Shown: one piece after another, positions 7,723-17,377 of the stretch
Position numbering within the stretch: the first letter of the stretch is position 1
Layout of the letters: each line of letters begins with the position of its first letter
DNA from: Lentisphaerota bacterium
GTDB lineage: Bacteria > Verrucomicrobiota > Kiritimatiellia > RFP12 > JAAYLN01
Assembly: GCA_012521875.1 (NCBI GenBank)
Contig: JAAYLN010000252.1
Location: 1 to 39,553, forward strand
Direction: 5' to 3'
DNA: 39,553 bases
Position numbers and translations under genes: made by a program
The notes under the pieces: generated by a model
The model's database searches: none
Told to the model about the DNA's origin: nothing
Seen by the model: the letters and a program-made list of their open reading frames with translations, nothing else

Positions 7723-10700
7723 ATGAACGGAAGCTGTTCCAAGCCGCCGCTCCGCAGGCGCTTTCCGTGCCTGCTGGCGCTGTTGGCGCTGGCCCTGCCG
7801 GGCGGGCGGGCGCTGGCCGAGCCGTCTCGCTGTTCGCTCGGCATTCCCGGCGCCCCCGTGCTCCGCGTCACGGCCAACGCCGCCGGGAATACCTGGCTCT
7901 CGGCCAACGACGCCTATCCCGCGATGGCGCTGGGCGTGGCGTCCATGGACGCCGTCTCGACGCTCGAACCAGAGATGATTGGCCAGGAGGTTGTGCGGCT
8001 GCAGGCTGCCGAGGCGGGCTTTGCCGTCGAGCGCAGCAGGCCCATGTACTGGATCGCCGACCGCATCATGGCGCCGGATCACGTCGACTGGGACGCGACG
8101 TTTGCCCGGTTCCACGCTGAAAACCCCAACCCGGGCAGCTTCTTCTTCGATACCGCCACCCCCGCCCTCTATGCAGCCGCCGGCGGCCCGGCCCACTTCA
8201 CCTGGGTGCTGACGGACGGGCAGACGGAAGCGCATGTCTACATCATCGGTGCAGCCGCGCAGGGGCGTCCGCGGCGGATCTTCTGGACCGACTGGCCCTA
8301 CCAGGCGCCGCCCGTCAACCTCGCCGGCACGTTCGTCAGGTTCTACGGCAACCCCGAGATCCTCACGCCGCGCTATGGTGTCGTCACCAACGTCACCGGC
8401 GGCATCTCGCAGGTGATTACCAACAAGATCACACGCGGTCTCTACCTGGACCAGACCACGAAGCAGCTCTTCGCGGCCGGCGAGCTCTCCGGACAGGTGC
8501 TGATGGTCTACTACGACTCCGGCACCTTCGAGACCCCGCTGCTGGTGCAGGTCGTCGAGGTGGCGCGGCCGCAGGTCATTCCCATGGCCGGCCGCATCGG
8601 CGAACCCCTGCGTCCGCACGGCGGCGGCTACAATACCGACGGCCTCCGCGCGCTGCCGACCGTGGTGCTCGAGACGGACAACCGCGGCCCCTACCTCTAT
8701 CAGCACAAGGGCGAGTACTCCTACAGTCCCAAGAATGGCAACGTCTATCCGCTGCGGCCGACCGTCGGGGCGCGCTGGAACGCCGAGGTGTACTGGATGG
8801 AGACGGACGAGCTCAAGGTTCAATGGCCCTTCGAGGTCTGCCAGTACGCGTGTGACTGGCCGGACGATGCGCCGGTCTTGGTCCGCGGGACGCTGGCCGG
8901 CACGGACGGCGCCGTCGATTACGGCCGCCCGCTCTTCATTCCGGACGATTACAACGCGACCCTGATGGCCTACCAGGAGCCCGAGGGCCATGCCCGCGCC
9001 GTGACGGCCGATGGCACCTTCGTTACGCAGGGGGCGGGATGGTCGTTGCTGCGGCTCTCCGCCGAGGACAATGTGTGGTTCCTCCCCATCCGTTCCGTTT
9101 TGCGCGACGATCCGGCCCGCTTCACGCTTGCACCCTCGGAGCTTGAGGTCGGCAGCGAGGCGACGCTGCGTGGCGGCTCGGTCGCCGGTGTCGCGCCGGG
9201 CTGGTCCGCGCCGACGGTCGATCCTTCCCTGCCGGGCTATCTCTACCTGGCCGCGTCCGGCACGTCCTATCATCCGAGCCTCTACCACGAGCCGCAACCG
9301 GACGGCACGGACACGGGTGCCGAAGAGAAGCTACCCTCCGCCATCTTCCCCGTGACGGTGGATGGGAAACCATTAGAAGTCTGGTGGTGCACCCAGTTCC
9401 GGGCGGATGACATGCCCACGTCCATCGCGGTTCCGTCGCTGCCGCAGGTCTACACCCCGGTGTGGCCGACGGTCTCGCAGGTGCCGCAGATCGTCCTTGC
9501 CAGCCAGCAGGGGAGCGCCAACGAAAACCTTTACGAACAGGGCGGCGCGCTGGTTTTCGACTCGACCAACGCCTGCATGGAGCTGCCCGCCCGCGCCTAC
9601 TTCACCGATGACGGCGGCGCCATCCATTTCTGGACGCGCGCCTGCGATGCCGATCCCGGCTACGGCCAGCTCATCGACCTTCGCGGCGACGGCGACCTGC
9701 CGTTTTCGCTGACCATCGCCGCGAGCATCTCCGCGGGGGCTCCCGCCACGGAGACGTTCCGGGTGACACTCGCAGGGTGGCATGATCCCGAGACGCCAAC
9801 CAACGTGGTCGTGGAGGCATCCCGCGATGCGCTCGACACCTTCCAATGGGTGAGCGTCGGGCTGACGCGCGACGGCACGACCTTCCGCCTCTATCTCGAC
9901 GGGCAACAGGTCCTCGCGCGCGACCTCCCCACCTTTGCCATCTGCGACTTCGACGCCTGCCTGGCCGATGGTTTTCTCGGCGCCGCCCGCGGGGCGGTGG
10001 CGCGCCCGAACCGTGAAATCACGGAGGTCTCTTGCTGGAACCAACCGTTCGACGCCGCGGCGTTCCGGACGCTCGCCTACCACAGGCCCGCCGTCACCGC
10101 CTCCGGCTTGACGGGGTATTTCGCCTTCGAAGACGGACGCGATCTCTCCGTGGTGCCGGGCTCGAATCTGCGCACCGCGTACGAGCGCATCCACAACCAC
10201 CCCTGCGTCTGCCGCGACGTGCTGCTGCGCACCCCGGGCGCCCCCGCCCTGGGGACCGGCATCATCGACGCCGACGACACGCCGACCATCTACGCGCAGA
10301 CCGATCCAGGCGCCATCGGCTACAACCCCAACGAAGAGCATGCCTCTATCCGCGTCGGCAGCGGCGGCCACGTGGCGTGGGCTCTGCGCTGCGATCTCAA
10401 CACCGCGAGCAGTTCACGCCCCGCCGTCCTGGTGCAATACGAGAAAGATGGCCGGGCGCACATGCAATACTTCGCGGTCGTCCTGACCAACGCCGTCTAT
10501 CCGGAACTGGCGGCGGACTGCGTCGCCGGCCAGCAGCTTCCCGGACCGCATCCGCTCGACTACCTCGACGATCCGTGGCTCGACGAAACCTACTGGGACC
10601 TGCCGGCAGGCCAGGCCGAACCCGCCGGATTCCGTGACCGCAAGAAGCAGATCTGGGCCCGCTGCGCCGGCATCCTGCCGATCCACATGTACTACCGCAT

Positions 10701-13700
10701 GCAGGAAGGGTTCTGGTTCCCGAGCCTGCCCGCGAACCAGCAGCCTGCCGTCGGCACGCCCATTCCCTGGCTCTCGCAGGTGGTCGGCCAGACGCCCAAT
10801 CCCAACGCCGCCGCCCCGGTCACCTGGACCTGGCGCGCCACCTGGCCGAAGGAGGTGCCCGAGATGGGTATCGGCCAGACGCTCACGCTGCCCACCGGCG
10901 GCCTGCCCGAGGTCTGGAACGCCAAGAGTATGGCCGTCGTCTATCCCTCCTCCACGAATGGTAGCGATACCGTCCTACTCTACGACCCGACCGTGGCGCA
11001 AGCGGTCGCCTTCGACCCGAACCTCCTCGCCGCCCTCGGCCTCAAGACCGGCCCCAATGAAAAGCTCCTGAGCCGCCAGGGGAAGTACTGGTTCCAGGAT
11101 ATCCCGCCCGCCATCAGCAGTCGCGTCTATGTCGACCCCGTCGCCGGCAGCCTCGTCTGCATCGGCGTCAAGGAAGAGAACCCCGGCGGCGTCGAACTGC
11201 TGCAGGTGAATGTCCTCGCCGACGCCGAGCGCGCGACGCTCCGCGATCTGGTGGATCCATCGCTGCGGGATGGAGCCGCCTGGAATGCGTGGTGTACGGC
11301 CGTTGTCTCCCTGGCCACCTCGCCGGTGGTGCCGACAAGCCACCATTTTGACAAGAACACCGATCTGCGGATCGACTACCGCCCGGTCGATCACTACGCG
11401 CTCACCGCCATGGGCGCGACCAACTACGTGGTGCTGATCGAGAACGACGCCACCAACCGGGCCACCGGCGTGAATCCCGGTGACCCCATCTCGATGCAGG
11501 TATTGCGCGTGGCGCCACGCTACTACACCGGCCGCATCGTGACCCGCGAAGATCCGGTCAACCTGCTGTCGCAGCAACTCTCGGTGCTCTACGAGGAGTC
11601 CTTCGCGGGCAGGGCCGACGCCTACACCTTCCAATGGAAAAAGGCCTCACCCAACGTCGACGGCACCATTCCCGAGGACTACGACACCGCCTACCAGGCG
11701 CGCTTCCCCGACTCCAACGGCCTCACCCGTTTCGTCATCGGCGGCCAGGGCGACACGCTCGCCAACATGGTCAACACCTACTACATCGTCCGCTACCGCG
11801 CCGCCGGCCCATCCAGCCCCGCCTATGCCGTGATGGGCGACCAGTGGAGCGATTGGTGCGCACCGCCCGCGCTGGCCGAGGGCTGGGTGCAGCGCGTGCT
11901 CAACAACATCACCCCCTTCACCCAGCGCATGCGGGACCTCTACGAGAACGAGGCCGAGGACGCGGTCTCCATGATTCGGCAGGCCGGCGCTCCCTACGAG
12001 GGCGACGTGGCCCTCAACCAGGACAACCTCAGCAACGTCGGACTGATCCAGCTTTATCACACGATCCTCAACAAGGCCGAAACCATAAGCCTGCTGCAGC
12101 GCACCAACGATGGCGAGGCCAACAAGCAACTCCTCCTCGCCGTCGAGCGTCTGGCCGACCTCTACACCATTCTGGGCGACGAGGCCTACACAGACGCCAT
12201 GAACCCGACCATCTCCATCGGCGCCAACTTCGGGGCGCTCGAGGGCGGCCTCGGCCTCGGCTACGACTACGGTGCACTCGCCAGCGGACTCTTCTGCTTC
12301 GACAACCAGCTTCCCAGCCTGCTGGAGGAGGAGCTGGCGCTCCTGCGCGGACGTTCCGGCGCCAATGCGCCCGGCACCACCATCGGCCCCTACTACAACC
12401 GCCTCGTCTGGAACTTCACCCGCGGCATCACCGCCGGCGAGGTCGCCTACGCCGTGAACTACAACATCAGCGGCGAGAAGACCGCCACGATCGACTACCA
12501 GCAGGCCGCCGCGGCTTTCCCGCAGGGCCACGGCGACGCCTACGGGCACTACCTCTCCGCGCTGGCCGGCTACTACCGCCTGCTGCACAACCCCTATTTC
12601 AGCTGGGGCACACCCGCCATGGGCGAGATGGTCGTCGCCGACAGCGTGGTGAACGTCGACTACTATGACGAGTCCACCTTTGCCAAGGCTGCCGCCAAGG
12701 TGGCCAGGACCGCGGTCGACATCGTCGACCGCACCGGACGCAAGGCGTGGAAGGAGGCGGAGACCGGCGCAGGCTACCTCGACAGCGACTCCGCGCGCGC
12801 GTTCGGGTACGGCGAGTGGGCCTCCCGCGGCGGCTTCGGCGCCCTCTGCCACTGGGTCGTCGCCAACTCGCTCCTGCCCGAGGCTGGCGGCGTCACCAAC
12901 ACCTACCGCATGCAGTTCACCGGCGGCGATTCGATGCTGACCGGCACACTGCCCGCCAACGCCACAACAACCAACGCGGCCGACGCCTGGACGCTGGAGT
13001 TCCGCCTGCAGGCCGATGCCGACGCGCCGCGTACTGGTGACGCCTCCCTGATCGTGTGGATGGGCGAGTCACGCGAACAGACACTCACCTTGAGCCTCGC
13101 GGCGGACGGCATCCTCCGTGCCGGCCTCTACACCAACGCACTGGCGATCGTCGACGCCGACGGCACGACCGAGACCAACTACGTCCTCGATGCCGCCTGG
13201 ACCTTCGACACCGCGCCTGTGGCGCTCGCCCCCGGCCGGTCCTACCTCGCGGCGCTCAGCCACCGCGGCGGCACGCAGTCCATCGATCTACGCGTCTTCG
13301 ACGCCAACGGCGCAAATATCGCCTCATGCACGCACGCGATCGACGCCATGCCCGACCTGACGGGCGGCTACGTCACCGCCGGCGTGAACTTCGAAGGGAC
13401 GCTTGCCAACTTCCGCTTCTGGGCGGATGATCGCTCCGACGAGGCGCTCGTGGCCGGCTGGGAGACGGTCGCACCTGCCGCGCAGAGGCTCGTTTCATCC
13501 CTGCCCATGACTGCCGCATCCGAGGACGACACGACGCTCATCGACGCGGTCTCCGGCCTGGCCTGGAGTCCCTATGACGTGTTCTGGCGCGTGGTTCAGG
13601 CGTCGGCCGCACAGACGACGCTCGATGACCGTGGCTTGATGCGCATCGACCGCGGCACGGTGACGGAACTCAGCGAGCTCGCCGCGTGCGTCCACCAGCT

Positions 13701-16122
13701 CCAGGTCAAGACCGATGCGATCGACGCCGGCCTCAACCCGCTGGGTCTTGCCGATGGCGCCATTCCGTTCGACCTCTCGCCGCTCGGCACGGGCGAGGCA
13801 GGCGCAACCCACTTCGAGCAGATCCGCGACCGTGCGCGCGTCGCGCTGCAGAACGCCGCCACCATCCTGGCCCAGGCGCAGGAGAACGGCTCGCGCCTGC
13901 GGCAGATCGAAGACGCGCGCGCCGGCTATGCCGACCAGCTCGACACCATGGAAGCCGCCTACAAGAGCGAACTCATCGCCCTCTTCGGTTATCCCTACTC
14001 CGGTGACATCGGCCCCTCCGGCACCTATGCGCAGGGCTACGACGGCCCCGACCTGATCCACTACATGTGGATGGACACCGCGCCCTACGGACTCACCGAC
14101 GTGGAGGATACCAAGAGCGTCGCCACCAAGACCTACCGCCTCGCCTCCTTTCTCGAGCGCCAGGCCTTCGCCATGTGGATCAACGCCTTTGCCTCCGAGA
14201 GCGCCTCCACCACGTTCACCCTGAACTTCTCCGCCAGCGGTCTGGCGCAGAAACCGGCAGCCGTCACCGGTGCCCGGCGCGCGCCGGGTGAGATCCAGCA
14301 AGCCTACGGGAACTACCTGCAGGTCTACGCCAAGGTCAAGCGCGCCCTCTACCTCTACGAGCAACGGACGGCTGACCTGGAAACCAAGATCGGTTCCGCC
14401 GCACTCCAACGTACCATCGCGGAGGTCAAGGCCGTTGTCCTCGAAGTCGTCGCCATATTCAACAAGGTGTCGGCCGCCAAGCGCCATCTGCTCAACATAT
14501 CGCTCAACTCGATCAACTACGGACTCGACATGATCGGGATGTTCAGCGAGGTTGTCGACGACAGCATGCCGGAAATCACCGGCGCCGGCCTGACTGTCAA
14601 CGTCGATCCCTCAGCCATCGCCAGTGCCGCGCTCGCCCCCGCCGAATCGGCCACGCGCAGCTCGCTTCTCGCCAGCAGGCTGCTGGTCCAGAACGCGCTG
14701 GTTGACGACATTGGCAAGGGATGGGGCGACTTCATCAAGGATACGATCAGCATGGCCGCCGGCTACATGGCGGACATGGACGCCGCCTATCAGCCCGTTT
14801 TCGATGCCTTCTACCTGCAGTTGGCAGCCCGCGACGAACTCGAATCGGCCTGGGGCGAGATGCTCGCCGCGCAGGCCGCCTACGAGACGGTCGTCGCCAA
14901 GGCACAGCGCCTACTCGACTCGCGCGAACTCGAGCGCCAGCAGGCCGTGGTTGCCCTGACTAAGCTGCGCTACCACGACATGCTCTTCCGCCAGAGCCGC
15001 AACGAGTCGCTCGTCCGCTACTCGGCGGCCTTCGACCTCGCACAGAAGTACGTCTACCTCACGGCCAAGGCCTACGATTACGAGACCGGACTGCTCGCGT
15101 CCGACCCCGCGGCTGGCGACGCCTTCCTCAAGCAGGTCATCGGCGCCCGCGCGCTGGGCGTCTTCGACGCGGCCGGCAACCCGGTCGTCGGCGGCAGTGT
15201 CGGCGACCCCGGCCTCGCCGACATCATGGCCCGCATGGAGGGCAACTGGCTTGTCCTGAAGACGCGTCTCGGCATCAACAACCCGCAGGCCTATGCCACC
15301 TGGTTCTCGCTGCGCCAGGAGCTCTTCCGCATCCTGCCCGGACCGCAGGGCGACAGCGCCTGGCAGACCGAACTGGCCAAGTACTGGGTCGAGGACCTCC
15401 TCACACTGCCCGAATACCGGCGCTACTGTCAGCCCTTCCAGGCTATTAACGGCCTCCAGGCCAAGGAGCCCGGTCTCGTGATCCCCTTCTCCTCCGTGAT
15501 CGACTTTGCCCGCAACTTCTTCGGCAACGACCTGGCCGGCGAGGATAGCGCCCTTGACTCGACCTACTTCGCGACCAAGATCGCCGCGGCCGGTGTCTTC
15601 TTCGACGGCTACAACGAGAAGCTCAACGGCTACACCGGGACTGCGCCCTTCGCGCTGACCCCGACCGTCTACCTGATCCCCATTGGCGACGACCGCATGC
15701 GCGCTCCGGGACTGGCCGACGGCACGGCGCTCTCCTTCCGCGTCGTCGACCAGGTGATTCCGCTGCCCTATACCGTCGGCGGCACGCACCTCAACGATCC
15801 CGACTGGATACCACTCTACGATGGCTATACCGGCGGTGTCGATCTCGCCGCGCGCATCCGCAAGTACCCCTCCTTCCGCGCCTACTTCGGCGCCGGCGGT
15901 CCGGACAATGGGCAACTGGATTGCCCACGCCTCGTCGGACGCAGCGCCTGGAACACCCGCTGGCTCCTGATCATACCGGCAGGCACGCTCAACGCCAACC
16001 GCGATGACGCGCTGCAAACCTTCATCCGCGGCAAGGATGCCAACCGTGACGGCATCACGGATCTCTCCGGGGTAACCGATATCCGCCTCGGCCTCAGGAC
16101 CTACTCCCACTCGGGGAACTAG
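7723..16122 (+). CDS. Giant exported multidomain protein with two LamG-like domains and long helical regions (gene C)
   Basis: The protein has 2799 aa. A signal peptide (1-32) ends GGRALA. Residues about 33-600 are beta-rich with no recognised domain. Residues about 605-790 form a LamG/concanavalin-A-like domain (GGALVFDSTNACMELPARAY, GAIHFWTR, WVSVGLTRDGTTFRLYLDGQ). Residues about 1390-1720 are mostly helical (LLEEELALLRGR). A second LamG-like domain covers about 1730-1915 (DAWTLEFRLQADAD, LANFRFWADD). Residues about 2035-2415 are strongly helical, with coiled-coil-like stretches. The C-terminal 240 residues are beta-rich and carry a calcium-loop-like DANRDGITD at about 2774. Overlapping long frames on the other strand are codon-bias shadows. 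There are 12 nt to gene B and 2 nt to gene D, so co-translation is likely. I infer a large extracellular scaffold or adhesin. Tc-toxin-like proteins also combine lectin and helical modules, but I see no diagnostic Tc motif. Confidence 0.88.
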   Translation: MNGSCSKPPLRRRFPCLLALLALALPGGRALAEPSRCSLGIPGAPVLRVTANAAGNTWLSANDAYPAMALGVASMDAVSTLEPEMIGQEVVRLQAAEAGFAVERSRPMYWIADRIMAPDHVDWDATFARFHAENPNPGSFFFDTATPALYAAAGGPAHFTWVLTDGQTEAHVYIIGAAAQGRPRRIFWTDWPYQAPPVNLAGTFVRFYGNPEILTPRYGVVTNVTGGISQVITNKITRGLYLDQTTKQLFAAGELSGQVLMVYYDSGTFETPLLVQVVEVARPQVIPMAGRIGEPLRPHGGGYNTDGLRALPTVVLETDNRGPYLYQHKGEYSYSPKNGNVYPLRPTVGARWNAEVYWMETDELKVQWPFEVCQYACDWPDDAPVLVRGTLAGTDGAVDYGRPLFIPDDYNATLMAYQEPEGHARAVTADGTFVTQGAGWSLLRLSAEDNVWFLPIRSVLRDDPARFTLAPSELEVGSEATLRGGSVAGVAPGWSAPTVDPSLPGYLYLAASGTSYHPSLYHEPQPDGTDTGAEEKLPSAIFPVTVDGKPLEVWWCTQFRADDMPTSIAVPSLPQVYTPVWPTVSQVPQIVLASQQGSANENLYEQGGALVFDSTNACMELPARAYFTDDGGAIHFWTRACDADPGYGQLIDLRGDGDLPFSLTIAASISAGAPATETFRVTLAGWHDPETPTNVVVEASRDALDTFQWVSVGLTRDGTTFRLYLDGQQVLARDLPTFAICDFDACLADGFLGAARGAVARPNREITEVSCWNQPFDAAAFRTLAYHRPAVTASGLTGYFAFEDGRDLSVVPGSNLRTAYERIHNHPCVCRDVLLRTPGAPALGTGIIDADDTPTIYAQTDPGAIGYNPNEEHASIRVGSGGHVAWALRCDLNTASSSRPAVLVQYEKDGRAHMQYFAVVLTNAVYPELAADCVAGQQLPGPHPLDYLDDPWLDETYWDLPAGQAEPAGFRDRKKQIWARCAGILPIHMYYRMQEGFWFPSLPANQQPAVGTPIPWLSQVVGQTPNPNAAAPVTWTWRATWPKEVPEMGIGQTLTLPTGGLPEVWNAKSMAVVYPSSTNGSDTVLLYDPTVAQAVAFDPNLLAALGLKTGPNEKLLSRQGKYWFQDIPPAISSRVYVDPVAGSLVCIGVKEENPGGVELLQVNVLADAERATLRDLVDPSLRDGAAWNAWCTAVVSLATSPVVPTSHHFDKNTDLRIDYRPVDHYALTAMGATNYVVLIENDATNRATGVNPGDPISMQVLRVAPRYYTGRIVTREDPVNLLSQQLSVLYEESFAGRADAYTFQWKKASPNVDGTIPEDYDTAYQARFPDSNGLTRFVIGGQGDTLANMVNTYYIVRYRAAGPSSPAYAVMGDQWSDWCAPPALAEGWVQRVLNNITPFTQRMRDLYENEAEDAVSMIRQAGAPYEGDVALNQDNLSNVGLIQLYHTILNKAETISLLQRTNDGEANKQLLLAVERLADLYTILGDEAYTDAMNPTISIGANFGALEGGLGLGYDYGALASGLFCFDNQLPSLLEEELALLRGRSGANAPGTTIGPYYNRLVWNFTRGITAGEVAYAVNYNISGEKTATIDYQQAAAAFPQGHGDAYGHYLSALAGYYRLLHNPYFSWGTPAMGEMVVADSVVNVDYYDESTFAKAAAKVARTAVDIVDRTGRKAWKEAETGAGYLDSDSARAFGYGEWASRGGFGALCHWVVANSLLPEAGGVTNTYRMQFTGGDSMLTGTLPANATTTNAADAWTLEFRLQADADAPRTGDASLIVWMGESREQTLTLSLAADGILRAGLYTNALAIVDADGTTETNYVLDAAWTFDTAPVALAPGRSYLAALSHRGGTQSIDLRVFDANGANIASCTHAIDAMPDLTGGYVTAGVNFEGTLANFRFWADDRSDEALVAGWETVAPAAQRLVSSLPMTAASEDDTTLIDAVSGLAWSPYDVFWRVVQASAAQTTLDDRGLMRIDRGTVTELSELAACVHQLQVKTDAIDAGLNPLGLADGAIPFDLSPLGTGEAGATHFEQIRDRARVALQNAATILAQAQENGSRLRQIEDARAGYADQLDTMEAAYKSELIALFGYPYSGDIGPSGTYAQGYDGPDLIHYMWMDTAPYGLTDVEDTKSVATKTYRLASFLERQAFAMWINAFASESASTTFTLNFSASGLAQKPAAVTGARRAPGEIQQAYGNYLQVYAKVKRALYLYEQRTADLETKIGSAALQRTIAEVKAVVLEVVAIFNKVSAAKRHLLNISLNSINYGLDMIGMFSEVVDDSMPEITGAGLTVNVDPSAIASAALAPAESATRSSLLASRLLVQNALVDDIGKGWGDFIKDTISMAAGYMADMDAAYQPVFDAFYLQLAARDELESAWGEMLAAQAAYETVVAKAQRLLDSRELERQQAVVALTKLRYHDMLFRQSRNESLVRYSAAFDLAQKYVYLTAKAYDYETGLLASDPAAGDAFLKQVIGARALGVFDAAGNPVVGGSVGDPGLADIMARMEGNWLVLKTRLGINNPQAYATWFSLRQELFRILPGPQGDSAWQTELAKYWVEDLLTLPEYRRYCQPFQAINGLQAKEPGLVIPFSSVIDFARNFFGNDLAGEDSALDSTYFATKIAAAGVFFDGYNEKLNGYTGTAPFALTPTVYLIPIGDDRMRAPGLADGTALSFRVVDQVIPLPYTVGGTHLNDPDWIPLYDGYTGGVDLAARIRKYPSFRAYFGAGGPDNGQLDCPRLVGRSAWNTRWLLIIPAGTLNANRDDALQTFIRGKDANRDGITDLSGVTDIRLGLRTYSHSGN

Positions 16123-16124
16123 CC

Positions 16125-17030
16125 ATGAAAAAAACCGCAAACAACCACCGCAATGGGTGCGCGCGCGCCGGAACCGGCGCCATGCGCCGGCTGGCGCACG
16201 CCGCGCTGCTCCTCTCGCTTGCCGCCGCCACGCACGCCTTCGGTCAGGCGGGCGCCCTGCCTCCCTATACATTTGTCGGCAAGGTCAGCAACTACTCCGG
16301 CATACCCTACGGTACCAACGCCCTGGTGGAAATCCGCGTCAAGAGCCTCGGCGGTGTACTGCTGGCCAAGGCCGGCATCCGCGTCACCACCGAGTCGCCC
16401 TACAACTACCGCCTCACCATCCCCGTCGCCAGCGCGCCAGCCGCCGGTTACGCCACGACCGGCGAGAGCCTGGTTTTCGAGGTTTACGATGGTGCCGGCA
16501 CAACCTACACCAGCCTCGTCCCCGCCGACCAGTCGGTGGTGGGCAAGCCCGGCGGGATCACCGTCGTCAACTTCTCGCTCTCCGTTGACGCCAATGAGAA
16601 CGGCATCCCCGACCAGTATGAGAACTACATCTCCTACCTGATGTACCTGCAAGACATCCCCGGCCCCTACGACCCCGAGGCCGACACCGATGGCGATGGT
16701 TTCACCAACCGCGCCGAGTACCTGGCCGGCACCGACCCGCTCAATGCCGCCGACAGACTCACCATCACCGCCGCCAGTGCGTACAAGCCCGGCATTGGGG
16801 GTGACGAGTTCTTCGCCATCACGTTTGTAACCGCCGCCGGACGCACCTACTCGGTCAGGGCCACGGCCAGGCTCGAAGCCACAGGTGATGCCGTCCGCGA
16901 GCCCTTCCGCGTCAACCCCGCTGCAACCCCGCAGACCTATCTGCACACTCCAAGCGACCAGGCCGAGGCCGCCACCATCTATCTGGTTCCCCAGGACGCA
17001 GCCCGCTTCTACCAAATCGTCGCGGAGTGA
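16125..17030 (+). CDS. Exported protein with thrombospondin type 3-like calcium motifs (gene D)
   Basis: A 301-aa protein whose signal peptide has a long basic n-region and ends near THAFGQA (about 43). Residues about 44-150 are beta-rich and start YTFVGKVSNYSGIPYGTNALVEI. Two calcium-binding loops follow: DANENGIPDQYE (about 156-167) and DTDGDGFTNRAEYLAGTDP (about 187-205), the form common in TSP3-repeat proteins of planctomycetes and verrucomicrobia. Residues about 215-301 form a final beta-domain (FFAITFVTAAGRTYSVRAT) like those that follow such loops. The start codon is 2 nt after the stop of the giant gene. I infer a calcium-dependent structural partner or anchor of the giant protein. 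It is the last gene of the cluster; minisatellite repeats begin 6 nt after its stop. Confidence 0.86.
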   Translation: MKKTANNHRNGCARAGTGAMRRLAHAALLLSLAAATHAFGQAGALPPYTFVGKVSNYSGIPYGTNALVEIRVKSLGGVLLAKAGIRVTTESPYNYRLTIPVASAPAAGYATTGESLVFEVYDGAGTTYTSLVPADQSVVGKPGGITVVNFSLSVDANENGIPDQYENYISYLMYLQDIPGPYDPEADTDGDGFTNRAEYLAGTDPLNAADRLTITAASAYKPGIGGDEFFAITFVTAAGRTYSVRATARLEATGDAVREPFRVNPAATPQTYLHTPSDQAEAATIYLVPQDAARFYQIVAE

Positions 17031-17036
17031 TTCCCA

Positions 17037-17110
17037 ACACACCTTGTCCCCCACACCTTGTCCCCCACACCTTGTCTTCACACCTTGTCTCCACTTCATC
17101 CACCCGCTTA
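17037..17110. repeat. Minisatellite array, CACACCTTGTC type
   Basis: Four head-to-tail units of ACACCTTGTC with 2-5 nt between them, followed by degenerate units (CACTTCATCC, CGCTTACTCC). This is one of seven related arrays in the window; units within an array resemble each other more than those of other arrays. Confidence 0.85.
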
Positions 17111-17377
17111 CTCCTTCGCTTTCGACAAAGTCGACAAGGTTTCCGACAAAGCTCGCGACAAAGTGGCGTCTCTCACCCTTTCCAACCGCCCCGTAGGGGC
17201 GGCGGCCAGACTAGTCTGAGACACCCCATGCCAATCCGCGAAATCCGCGCACATGCGCCTGCGAAGCAGGACATCCGTAGCTTCATCCTACCGCGCAGCG
17301 GCCATCCAAAATAATCCTGTAAATCCTGTCATCCTGTCAAAATAACAGCGGAGGCTGACCCAAAACATCCTGAAAAC
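17111..17377. repeat. Repeat-only intergenic block before the sugar kinase
   Basis: It holds no gene. In order: the element TTTCGACAAAG...GCGACAAAGTGGCGTCTCTCACC (about 17118-17185), shared with 23374, 27573 and 28733; a perfect hairpin CCGCCCC-GTA-GGGGCGG (17186-17202); a stretch with AATCCGCGAAATCCGCG broken by a small hairpin CCTGC-GAA-GCAGG (17226-17280), whose relative is at 28649; and AATCCTGTAAATCCTGTC-type wording (17311-17340), of the sort widespread in PVC genomes. Confidence 0.75.

Noticed and set aside
6592-9297. 901-codon frame on the minus strand opposite the exported cluster
   Set aside because: It lies antisense to the fibre gene and the start of the giant gene, which have signal peptides and recognisable domains. 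Its composition (R, G, V, D repeats) is that of a GC-rich shadow frame.
7723-16122. Tc toxin A subunit
   Set aside because: The lectin-plus-helix layout is suggestive, but no TcA linker, neuraminidase-like or TcB-binding signature was found and no TcB/TcC gene is adjacent.
11647-16272. Other long minus-strand frames opposite the giant gene (11647-12852, 13495-14487, 14911-16272)
   Set aside because: Complementary to coding sequence with strong third-position GC; no domain, start signal or export signal was recognised.
6637-17030. Prophage or tailocin
   Set aside because: Only a tail-collar tip is phage-like. No capsid, terminase, baseplate, sheath or lysis gene is seen, and the genes have signal peptides.
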